A program made the translations under genes and the position numbers. From the NCBI GenBank assembly GCA_937899625.1, contig CALCCB010000168.1, positions 1-39,418 of the forward strand: 39,418 nucleotides of DNA. Reading direction: 5' to 3'. The notes beneath the pieces were generated by a model. The model was not told where the DNA came from. It saw only the letters and a list, made by a program, of their open reading frames with translations, and did no database searches. Below, piece by piece: positions 33,201 to 39,418 of this stretch (positions within the stretch are counted from its first letter, which is position 1; every line of letters starts with the position of its first letter). This DNA comes from an uncultured Bacteroidota bacterium. Its GTDB lineage: Bacteria > Bacteroidota > Bacteroidia > Flavobacteriales_D > Crocinitomicaceae.

Positions 33201-34295
33201 AAGACCGTCATCATCCTGATAAGGACCCTCAAAGAAATCCACTCCAACAGCAGGGGGCGCATACCCGTATCCCTTGAACCCGAGATTTTCGCCATCATAA
33301 TTATCACCATTGTAGTAGTATCCAAGTCCTCTGTTTACATCACACCCGACATAATCGTCAAAAGGATCACCCAACGCACCATCGGTAAAGAATCCGAAGT
33401 AGGTATTGTATAAGGTTTGTGTCCCACGATTGATCAATTCATAATTGTAAAAGGTCATGTTGTTGATCTCATCATTGGATGCAAACGCAAAGGCCTGAGC
33501 TCTGATCTCCATTCCGATCGGATCTGCACCTGTCTCCGTATGGATGTTCCCTTTGTCGTTCATTACCCACCAGTAATTCATGTCGCCATACAACAATACC
33601 TTACGGTCCGTCTTACATTCCTTTGTTTTATTGATGTCGTACCATGGGAAATCACCCTGCTCCCAATTGTAGGTGCCATCTTCATCATTATCATAGAAAG
33701 GAGCCAGATAATAGTCCTGACCCTGTGATACATCTCCATGTGCGGGCCATTCTTTCACGATGTTCGGCACTTTGTAATCCGGAAAGAGTTCAGATTGAGT
33801 ATTCGTTCCATTCTGTTGATCCTCTACTCCAGCCTGATACCAAGCATAGAATTCTCTGATCTCATCCTGCGTAGAGACAAAATGTTTATCGTATTTCGAA
33901 CAATTCTCGTATGTCGTTTCAGCAAATACCTGAGAAAGAGGGCCGGTCCAGTAATCCTGTCCATCACGATATCTTAATGCTGCCAGCTTCAACTGGTTGT
34001 TGACATCTGTACCTCCCAACCAAAGTGCTGATGTAAATAGGCACATGATTCCCGAATTTTTAGGGACTTCGTATTGTGAGAAATTCTGATTCGGTACCTG
34101 CCATAAGTTTCCAGCGGTGTGGATCATGGCGCGTACATTATTCAATTCCAGATAGGTCGTTGTAGTTGGAGGCGTACATTGGGCACCTTTCGTTAGATCG
34201 CTTTTCTTCAGAACCGGTTTTCCTGAACCTGCATATGGCTGAGCGAAAGCTCCGATGCACGAAATAAGGAATAACAATGTCAGTAAGCCCTTCAT
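30261..34295 (-). CDS. Very large secreted protein with T9SS C-terminal sorting domain
   Basis: 1344 aa from MKGLLTLLFLISC, whose signal peptide ends GAFAQ; an ATG 10 codons upstream would place charged residues before it. Most of the sequence is an Asp/Asn/Tyr/Gly-rich beta region (for example YKVPNIVKEWPAHGDVSQGQ, FYDNDEDGTYNWEQGDFPWY, GNPDGSGTGMGWFPGYAID) with repeated short Asp-rich loops (DNDEDG, DDDGLD, DANPD) of the kind that bind Ca2+. The C-terminal 100 residues form the sorting domain (MINVVPNPYAAYSEYENN, IRIYDMQGKLVKQF, IASGVYLIHVEV, KSFIAMR). A full TAAATTTG box on the minus strand (34400-34393) may be its promoter. Function unknown; this type of large surface protein is common in Flavobacteriales. 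It converges on the histidine kinase with 30 bp between the stops. Confidence 0.85.
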   Translation of the reverse strand: MKGLLTLLFLISCIGAFAQPYAGSGKPVLKKSDLTKGAQCTPPTTTTYLELNNVRAMIHTAGNLWQVPNQNFSQYEVPKNSGIMCLFTSALWLGGTDVNNQLKLAALRYRDGQDYWTGPLSQVFAETTYENCSKYDKHFVSTQDEIREFYAWYQAGVEDQQNGTNTQSELFPDYKVPNIVKEWPAHGDVSQGQDYYLAPFYDNDEDGTYNWEQGDFPWYDINKTKECKTDRKVLLYGDMNYWWVMNDKGNIHTETGADPIGMEIRAQAFAFASNDEINNMTFYNYELINRGTQTLYNTYFGFFTDGALGDPFDDYVGCDVNRGLGYYYNGDNYDGENLGFKGYGYAPPAVGVDFFEGPYQDDDGLDNAFGIGENEALNGIGYGDGIIDNERFGMRRFLYYSNTTNGANPNQTDPINASDYYNYLRGFWKDGSPFYYGGSGHISDPDANPAIPCEFMFPGDTDPLGWGTGGVPQDPWTEQTSNNPPNDRRFVQSAGPFILKPGAVNNITVGVVWARSTDGDPFASVEVLQRADDKAQALFENCFKVLDGPHAPELEIQELNNELILTLSNLSNSNNYNEEYEEFDPFIVASDPNADKFYRFQGYQIFQMANKQSTLSDIGDPTKARLVAQCDIEDGVSKIINFEFDEDLGASIPVERVNGENKGIKHSFSVKNDLFAQGNTELVNFKRYYYLAVAYAYNNYKNYDPNDPDALDGQKKRYLPSRKAAAGEVRTLEGIPHNPMPEANGTLHYLEYGMTPEITRHDGTGNGERYLDFTSATRSYILQNGIGEKITYTQGNGPINVKVVDPLNVSQGYFELRFRDYGTSTSNGADTASWVIYRRTTENGSILDSVTSQQTIDHDNEQLIPKWGVSVQILQTKYYGQSGNASVKVTDIIDASIEFADSSKRWMTFVKDNDAFYPTNWIRSGDYAPGTDECDNTGLSYQDPCNYRDEAGQDDDKNFAKLLDGGIAPHRLVGYQCDFMPLAYYNLTSPGSAKTNASISFLPSVDIVITSDKSKWTRCPVIELGREVNLNVGGASPGQLRKSQSVDKYGNPDGSGTGMGWFPGYAIDLETGARLYLAFGENSFLGAENGADMIWNPSDRIVDDLGNPLMGGVQPFYVFSHHQKTINNYSQGFDFPYYEPTVAENNSGNFAYQKMLEVEANNSASKREFYGSLSWISYPLLTSGQAHLSTDVTIKLRINKEYKNLVVTNENGGLPMYSWSMDDIATQTDRADALAEALDMINVVPNPYAAYSEYENNKLDSRIKIINLPEKCTIRIYDMQGKLVKQFKKDSPITYQDWTLTNHENIPIASGVYLIHVEVPGIGEKVVKSFIAMRMVDLQNMGLN

Positions 34296-34415
34296 AAGTT
34301 GCAGTTTAAAAACCAAATTACTCATATTTTGTCAATTTGACTTTATGGTTCAAACCATTGTTCAGGAAAAACATACATGTCTATTAGAGGGCCAAATTTA
34401 CATTTTGAGGTAAGT

Positions 34416-35690
34416 TTATTTTGAAGTCAGCTTCTCGGCGAAGTGCACCAGCATATCCGTCATGTCTATAACTTCTGCGAAGCTCAGATTTTCGTAGGAG
34501 TCAAACACATCATGGTAATTCTTATTCGGCCCCATCGTGTATATGAAGAATGCCGGCACACCCATCTGTGTAAACCAATAATGATCTGAATTGGCAGCCG
34601 GTCCTCTGCTCTTGATCTGAGTCAGATAATTCTTTTCCTTATTGATCTCCTGAAGTAAGGCAAATTCTTTTTCGAATAAAGTTGCATTTACGACAGTGAC
34701 GCCCTCTTCTCCTGACCCCATTATATCCAGATTGATGAGGAAATCGATCTTTTTTAAATTGTATTGCGGATTCTCAGTAAAATACTTTGATCCAAGCAAA
34801 CCAGCCTCTTCTCCAGCAAAAGCGATAAACAACACGTTGAATTTTGGCGGATGCTCCTTGAAGTATTTTGCCATGACCAACAGCATCGCTGTTCCGCTTG
34901 CATTGTCGTTTCCACCTGGGAAATAAGTATCTGAACCCATTCGTCCGAGATGGTCATAATGGGCAGTGAAGACGATCGTTTTTTTCGAACAACCTTTCCC
35001 TTTGATCATGGCCATGACGTTTCGGGAGTTGTAGTTTACCTTGAACTGTTGATCAATGTCCAGTATGATCGATTCTCCTTCATTCCAGGTTCCTGGCTTC
35101 AATAGGATATATGGGGCTAACAAAACCTCATCTGATACAGACCACGTAAACTTATCTTCTGTAACAAGAAAAACCGGCATTTTCGAAACCGTAATAAAAT
35201 CCCTTGAAAATTTTATAAAATCCTTTACACTGTCTTTTGGAGCCGAAGAAAAATCAAAAACAAAAGCATCATGAGTTTTATCTTTTAAAACATGTTTTAT
35301 GGTCCAGATGAATTGCGGCTCATTTTTAATGAGCTCATAATTGACCAGAATTGGATTTAAGGTTTTATTGCCTCCCGGTGATGATGGATCGATCAGAAAA
35401 TCGATCCCCGGTTGTAAAAGACGATCCCCGGTTTTCACTTCCATCTTCCCCGGAAAGGTGTTGACATTATGCGTAAAGGATTGAAAATAATTTCCTTTGA
35501 TCGGGTCCAGTCCTAGCTTTTGGAATTCAGCCGCAATAAATTCAGCGGCAATGGAATCACCTTGATTGACATAGCCTCTCCCATGAAATTCAGGAGAGCA
35601 GAGTGTTTGTGTGATCCGTCTGGCCTCTTCCAGCTGAGCAAAGAAGGTGAGCGGAACAAACAGGAGAAGGATCAACAACAATTTATGCAT
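34416..35690 (-). CDS. Exported M28-family zinc metallopeptidase
   Basis: 424 aa. Signal peptide about 1-19 (MHKLLLILLLFVPLTFFAQ). The N-terminal part (20-225) includes a PA-like or lid region (DAFVFDFSSAPKDSVKDFIK). The peptidase domain has every metal and catalytic residue of family M28: His244 and Asp246 in TAHYDHLG, Asp262 in GGNDNASG, Glu294/Glu295 in FAGEEAGLLGS, Asp322 in LINLDIMGSG and His393 in YHDVFDSYE. It probably removes N-terminal amino acids from peptides in the periplasm. There is no T9SS domain. Its ATG lies inside the last codons of the upstream gene (8-bp overlap), so the two are translationally coupled. Confidence 0.93.
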   Translation of the reverse strand: MHKLLLILLLFVPLTFFAQLEEARRITQTLCSPEFHGRGYVNQGDSIAAEFIAAEFQKLGLDPIKGNYFQSFTHNVNTFPGKMEVKTGDRLLQPGIDFLIDPSSPGGNKTLNPILVNYELIKNEPQFIWTIKHVLKDKTHDAFVFDFSSAPKDSVKDFIKFSRDFITVSKMPVFLVTEDKFTWSVSDEVLLAPYILLKPGTWNEGESIILDIDQQFKVNYNSRNVMAMIKGKGCSKKTIVFTAHYDHLGRMGSDTYFPGGNDNASGTAMLLVMAKYFKEHPPKFNVLFIAFAGEEAGLLGSKYFTENPQYNLKKIDFLINLDIMGSGEEGVTVVNATLFEKEFALLQEINKEKNYLTQIKSRGPAANSDHYWFTQMGVPAFFIYTMGPNKNYHDVFDSYENLSFAEVIDMTDMLVHFAEKLTSK

Positions 35691-36435
35691 AACGACGGCT
35701 CACTTTGGCAAGAAAATCGGCAACCACTTCACTGTCTTTGTCCCAGTTATAGGTTGCAGCCATCTGAGCTACCTTTTCACCCGCTTCAGATTTTGTGGAA
35801 AGTGCATCAAGTACTCTCACTCCTTCTGCAAAATTCTCAGATGAACCGCCGAACAATTCATTGATGAACTGTAGTCGCTCATTTAATCCAAAAGCTCCGA
35901 CCAAAGTATCCAACGGCATATTTAAACCTGATTCCGAATGCGCTTCCATCATGATCTTCTCGAATGCAGATGCTGAACCCGATGAAACATGGGTGGATTC
36001 AATTTTAGTATGGACCATCTCCACTGTTTCCTGATGGATTCCATCTTCTTCCTTCTCGGTATGTGATAAAGAGATGTGTTCTTGGATCTCTGGCTCATCG
36101 GTGCTTTCATTTGGGGTGTCAAACAAACTGAAGTCAAAAGCTGGCTCTTCTTCTTTTTCCTCTTCCTGCTCCTCAGCTATTTCCTCTTCCTTGGTTGGTT
36201 CCTCTGCTACTACAACAGGTTCCTCAACTTTCTCTTCAACAACCGGTTGAGGGGCGTTTCCAAATACTTTTTCTTCGAATGATTTGTATTGTAGGATCAC
36301 ACTTCTTTCGTACAATTCACGGGAGATATTCACCAGATCCTCCACTTCAGAAGATGAAAGTGTTCCTTTTTCCAATTTCCCGATCAATGCTTTGATCTCT
36401 TCGATCTTGTTTCCCAGATGGTGTAGATTTGCCAT
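35683..36435 (-). CDS. Acidic low-complexity protein with conserved-looking C-terminal domain
   Basis: 250 aa. Three parts are visible: a helical N-terminus (about 1-55, MANLHHLGNKIEEIKALIGK, with Glu/Leu/Lys heptad character), an extremely acidic linker (about 60-150, VEEKVEEPVVVAEEPTKEEE and similar) and a C-terminal globular domain (about 165-250) with LVGAFGLNERLQFINELFGG and RVLDALSTKSEAGEKV. The GLNERLQFINELFGG segment is typical of an uncharacterised Bacteroidota protein family. There is no signal peptide, so it should be cytoplasmic. The shape (coiled coil, long charged tether, small domain) suggests a scaffold or binding protein; that is inference. It overlaps the M28 peptidase gene downstream by 8 bp. 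It is divergent from tdk across a 175-bp gap in which I see no clear promoter. Confidence 0.75.
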   Translation of the reverse strand: MANLHHLGNKIEEIKALIGKLEKGTLSSSEVEDLVNISRELYERSVILQYKSFEEKVFGNAPQPVVEEKVEEPVVVAEEPTKEEEIAEEQEEEKEEEPAFDFSLFDTPNESTDEPEIQEHISLSHTEKEEDGIHQETVEMVHTKIESTHVSSGSASAFEKIMMEAHSESGLNMPLDTLVGAFGLNERLQFINELFGGSSENFAEGVRVLDALSTKSEAGEKVAQMAATYNWDKDSEVVADFLAKVSRRYA

Positions 36436-36610
36436 AGCTCAATTGCGATTTTTCAACATTTATTTGAAGTTGCTAACGTGGACTTTGACTTCATTTTCAA
36501 AATGACCACTTTTAGCATTGTAAAATTAACGAATCAACTCGGCGTCGTAACAGAAAATGTCAGAAACTTCTTCTCGCTGCGATGTTGAAAACCAAAACTA
36601 ACGCAATACC

Positions 36611-37186
36611 ATGTTTCTTGAACAGTTTCCAGGCGAAGGAAGACAGCACGGATGGATCGAAGTGATCTGCGGATCGATGTTCTCCGGTAAAACGGAAGAA
36701 TTGATCCGAAGAATGAAAAGGGCTCAGTTTGCCAATCAGAAGCTGGTACTCTTCAAACCGATCATAGATGATCGTTACCATGAGGAAAATGTGGTAAGTC
36801 ATCAAGGAACTTCTTTGAAAGCGGTGCCTGTAAATGATTCCCGAGAGATTCTTGAAAACTGGAAGAACGAGCGAGTGGTTGCCATCGATGAGGCTCAATT
36901 CTTTGATGAAGGGCTGATCGATGTGTGTAACACACTTGCCGAGAAAGGAGTTCGTGTCATCCTTGCCGGACTGGACATGGATTATCTGGGAGTTCCGTTT
37001 GGTCCGATGCCGCAATTGCTTTCGATCGCAGAATATGTGACGAAGGTTCACGCTATTTGCGTTTCTTGTGGTAACTTAGCTCAGTTTTCGCACCGTACGA
37101 CGGTAGAAAAGGAGCAGGTGCTGGTTGGTGCAGTTGAAAAATATAAACCTCTCTGTCGTGCGTGCTACAATAAAATAGCACATTGA
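36611..37186 (+). CDS. tdk: Thymidine kinase (type II)
   Basis: 191 aa, full length for the type II (TK1-like) family. Phosphorylates thymidine to dTMP for nucleotide salvage in the cytoplasm. P-loop GSMFSGKT at residues 21-28, Walker-B-like [10 protein letters not shown], lasso region around [17 protein letters not shown], and a structural zinc site with two CxxC pairs (CVSCG and CRACY). The start ATG at 36611 gives the standard N-terminus. Its TGA overlaps the TTG start of the murF-alr fusion (TTGA, 37183-37186). Confidence 0.96.
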   Translation: MFLEQFPGEGRQHGWIEVICGSMFSGKTEELIRRMKRAQFANQKLVLFKPIIDDRYHEENVVSHQGTSLKAVPVNDSREILENWKNERVVAIDEAQFFDEGLIDVCNTLAEKGVRVILAGLDMDYLGVPFGPMPQLLSIAEYVTKVHAICVSCGNLAQFSHRTTVEKEQVLVGAVEKYKPLCRACYNKIAH

Positions 37187-39418
37187 GACTGAACATCAAC
37201 GTAAATGAACTTGCTGCAGCTGTTAACGGGAAGATCCTCCAGGGTCCTTCTGATGCTATAATTCAACAGGTTCAATACGACAGTCGAAACATACATAACG
37301 GTGCACACAGTGCGTTCTTCGCTTTACAAGGTTCTCACCGCAAAGGCAATGATTTCATCCATGATGCTTACGATAAAGGAGTAAGATGCTTCGTAGCACA
37401 GGCATTTCCGAATGTTCACGGACTGGAAGAAGCAACACTGATCCTGGTTGAAGACAGTTTGGATGCTCTACAAGCACTGGCTGCCAGTCATCGGGAGCGT
37501 TTTTCATATCCAGTGATCGCCATTACAGGAAGTTCAGGAAAAACAACGGTCAAAGAATGGTTGTACCATCTACTTTCTGGACAGGTTCGCGTGATCCGAA
37601 GTCCGAAATCTTACAATTCTCAGATCGGTGTTGCATTATCGTTACTGGAGCTTAACGAAGACTGTGATGTTGCTCTGATCGAAGCGGGAATCTCACAACC
37701 CGGAGAGATGGAACGACTGGAAAAGATGATCCGACCAACCTATGGGATCTTTACTTCTTTTGGTCGAGCACACGAAGAAAACTTTAAAAGCACCGAAGAG
37801 CAGCTCAATGAAAAACTCAAGTTGTTCAAAGGAGTTCAAAAGACTTATTATCCGGCTTCGATCAATTTGAATCCTGAAATTCAAGAGAGCATAAATGCTG
37901 TTCCGCTTTCAGAGAAAGAATTCAAAACGGAGCTCTCACATTTACCTTACGATGATGCAGGGAGCAGGCAAAATGCCGTAACGGTGATCGGAACTATCCG
38001 AAAACTATTTCCCGATCTTTTGATCACACCTGAAAGTATTGTTTCCTTGCCGCGCCTTGCACTTCGCTTGGAGACCTTTGAAGGTATCAACGGATGTACC
38101 ATCATCAACGATACATATAATCTTGATCTCGATGCGCTGACACAATCGCTGGAGTACCAGCTGCGTGTGGCAGAAGGAAGAAAACGAGTTGTTTTACTAG
38201 GGTTGGATAAGGAAAGCGAAACGATTCGAAAGAAAGCAGATGCGATCGTTCAGCAATATGCGCCTGATCATTACATCGTGCTGGAGGACGGACAAGAAGC
38301 ACCAACGAATTTCAAGGATGCAGTGATCCTTTTGAAAGGAAGTCGACAAGCCGATATGCAGCGCTATGTGCGCACTTTCCGTTTGAAGAACCACAAGACC
38401 TTTGTGGAGATCGATCTAAGTCATCTGAAGCACAATCTGGATGTCTATCGTTCTTTGCTGCCTGCATCGACAAAGATCCTGGCTATGGTCAAGGCACAAT
38501 CATACGGTTCAGGAATTGAGAAGGTCTCTGCCTTCCTGGAACGCAACGGGATTGATTACCTAGGCGTTGCATATGCCGACGAAGGAGTAGAATTGAGGAA
38601 ACAGGGAATTCAGTGTCCGATAGTAGTTATGAATACTGAAGAGGAAGGCTTTGAGGATTGTATTCACTATCAGCTGGAGCCTGCGATCTACTCGTTCAGA
38701 CAGCTTGATGCCTTCATTCATGAATTGATCCTACACCAGAAAACAGCTTTTCCGATCCATTTGAAACTTGATACAGGCATGCGCCGACTTGGGTTTGAAA
38801 TGCAGGATATACCACGGATCTGTGAAATGATCCAAGCGCAACCTGAAGTCTGGGTGAAAGGAGTGTATTCGCATCTGGCAGATTCAGACAATCGCCGCGA
38901 TAAACGATTCACGGATCATCAGATCAGTCATTTTGCCCATGCCGCTTCTTATCTGGAGGAACGTTTACAATACAAACTGATCAAGCATCTATCAAATTCG
39001 GAAGGGATCATCAATTATCCTTCTGCGGCTTTTGATATCGTCAGACTGGGCATCGGGATGTATGGGATCACCTCTCATCCACAATTGCACAAGCGCCTGA
39101 AGCCGGTTTTGAGCTGGAATAGCTCCATTTCGCAGATCAAATCGATCCGGAAAGGAGAAAGTGTCGGTTACAGCCGAACGTTCATTGCAGACAAGGAAAC
39201 ACGCATTGCAACCATTCCTGTGGGATATGCTGACGGTTTCAGAAGATCGTTGTCCAATGGAAAAGGAGTCGTGATCATCAACGGTAAAAAGTGTCCTACG
39301 GTAGGACGCGTTTGTATGGACATGATCATGGTGAATATCACTGGAGTAGATTGCCGCGAAGGAGACCGTGTGGAGATCATCGGGAAGACCCAGACCATCG
39401 ATCAATTGGCGAAAGCGA
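37183..39418 (+). CDS. murF: MurF-Alr fusion: UDP-MurNAc-tripeptide D-Ala-D-Ala ligase / alanine racemase (partial, right edge)
   Basis: 745 codons are visible and the frame runs off the window. The N-terminal MurF part (about 1-400) has the ATP loop [13 protein letters not shown] (GSSGKTT at 116-122), [19 protein letters not shown] and the family block [19 protein letters not shown]. The C-terminal alanine racemase part begins near [12 protein letters not shown] (about 405). It has the PLP lysine in [10 protein letters not shown] (about residue 437), then [23 protein letters not shown] and VGYSRTF with the second catalytic Tyr region. Together they make D-Ala and attach D-Ala-D-Ala to the peptidoglycan precursor. 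The fusion is characteristic of Bacteroidota. The start is TTG (4-bp overlap with tdk), because no in-frame ATG lies near the N-terminal strand [13 protein letters not shown]. The C-terminal beta domain is cut at the window end. Confidence 0.93.
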   Translation, partial: MRLNINVNELAAAVNGKILQGPSDAIIQQVQYDSRNIHNGAHSAFFALQGSHRKGNDFIHDAYDKGVRCFVAQAFPNVHGLEEATLILVEDSLDALQALAASHRERFSYPVIAITGSSGKTTVKEWLYHLLSGQVRVIRSPKSYNSQIGVALSLLELNEDCDVALIEAGISQPGEMERLEKMIRPTYGIFTSFGRAHEENFKSTEEQLNEKLKLFKGVQKTYYPASINLNPEIQESINAVPLSEKEFKTELSHLPYDDAGSRQNAVTVIGTIRKLFPDLLITPESIVSLPRLALRLETFEGINGCTIINDTYNLDLDALTQSLEYQLRVAEGRKRVVLLGLDKESETIRKKADAIVQQYAPDHYIVLEDGQEAPTNFKDAVILLKGSRQADMQRYVRTFRLKNHKTFVEIDLSHLKHNLDVYRSLLPASTKILAMVKAQSYGSGIEKVSAFLERNGIDYLGVAYADEGVELRKQGIQCPIVVMNTEEEGFEDCIHYQLEPAIYSFRQLDAFIHELILHQKTAFPIHLKLDTGMRRLGFEMQDIPRICEMIQAQPEVWVKGVYSHLADSDNRRDKRFTDHQISHFAHAASYLEERLQYKLIKHLSNSEGIINYPSAAFDIVRLGIGMYGITSHPQLHKRLKPVLSWNSSISQIKSIRKGESVGYSRTFIADKETRIATIPVGYADGFRRSLSNGKGVVIINGKKCPTVGRVCMDMIMVNITGVDCREGDRVEIIGKTQTIDQLAKA

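Noticed and set aside
36560-37051. 163-aa minus-strand open frame over thymidine kinase
   Set aside because: Shadow of the tdk coding sequence.
38992-39405. Minus-strand open frames at the right edge
   Set aside because: Antisense to the alanine racemase part of the murF-alr fusion.

Overview
The window comes from a member of the Bacteroidota, most likely order Flavobacteriales; a Crocinitomicaceae/Fluviicola-like origin is a guess. The evidence is a GldM homologue of the gliding/type IX secretion (T9SS) machinery, several large secreted proteins with T9SS-type C-terminal sorting domains, a MurF-Alr fusion, a class I fumarase, and promoters of the Bacteroidota type (TTG, 17-23 nt, TAnnTTTG) instead of the proteobacterial -35/-10. 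I saw no rRNA, tRNA, transposase, integrase or cas gene.

Left part (1-11.0 kb). The window opens inside the 3' part of a RelA/SpoT gene that stops abruptly at about position 105-130 and runs into the antisense of a secreted repeat protein (84-2210, minus), which also looks cut at its C-terminus. This is a rearrangement or an assembly join. Housekeeping genes follow: gpsA (GTG start), an aspartate kinase, the iron(II) uptake operon feoA-feoB-small Cys protein with overlapping reading frames, then on the minus strand a FucP-type sugar MFS transporter and dxs.

Repeat-rich accessory part (11.05-16.6 kb). It holds a T9SS-sorted CUB-like protein, an alpha/beta hydrolase, a heavy-metal-associated (HMA) lipoprotein and a small DUF559 nuclease. 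The gaps between them are filled by three kinds of non-coding repeat: tracts of 7-bp units (ACTAATT-like, AGGAGCA-like, AAGTGAA-like), a TCGAGAA...CGAACTGACG family, and G/C-rich hairpins with a conserved GGGTGAC end. Hairpin copies stand in inverted orientation on both sides of the DUF559 gene with their TGAC ends pointing at it. This is the best candidate for an undescribed mobile unit here.

Middle part (16.6-30.2 kb). A Kazal-domain T9SS cargo protein is followed by ileS and a membrane-anchored SGNH hydrolase (both minus), an outer-membrane protein and class I fumarase (both plus), a bidirectional terminator, and a gldM gene standing apart from gldK/L/N. Then come a 76-aa membrane protein with a sterol-desaturase-family protein, a 107-aa membrane protein, a GT4 glycosyltransferase and an orphan sensor histidine kinase.

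Right part (30.2-39.4 kb). A very large T9SS-sorted protein, an exported M28 peptidase overlapping an acidic Bacteroidota-type protein, thymidine kinase, and a MurF-Alr fusion overlapping tdk and running off the right edge.

Most genes are core metabolism (phospholipid, amino acid, isoprenoid, cell-wall and nucleotide synthesis, tRNA charging, TCA cycle), mixed with secretion and surface functions typical of gliding or particle-associated Bacteroidota. Several start codons lie only 4-13 nt after a TAnnTTTG box, which suggests frequent very short or absent 5' leaders.
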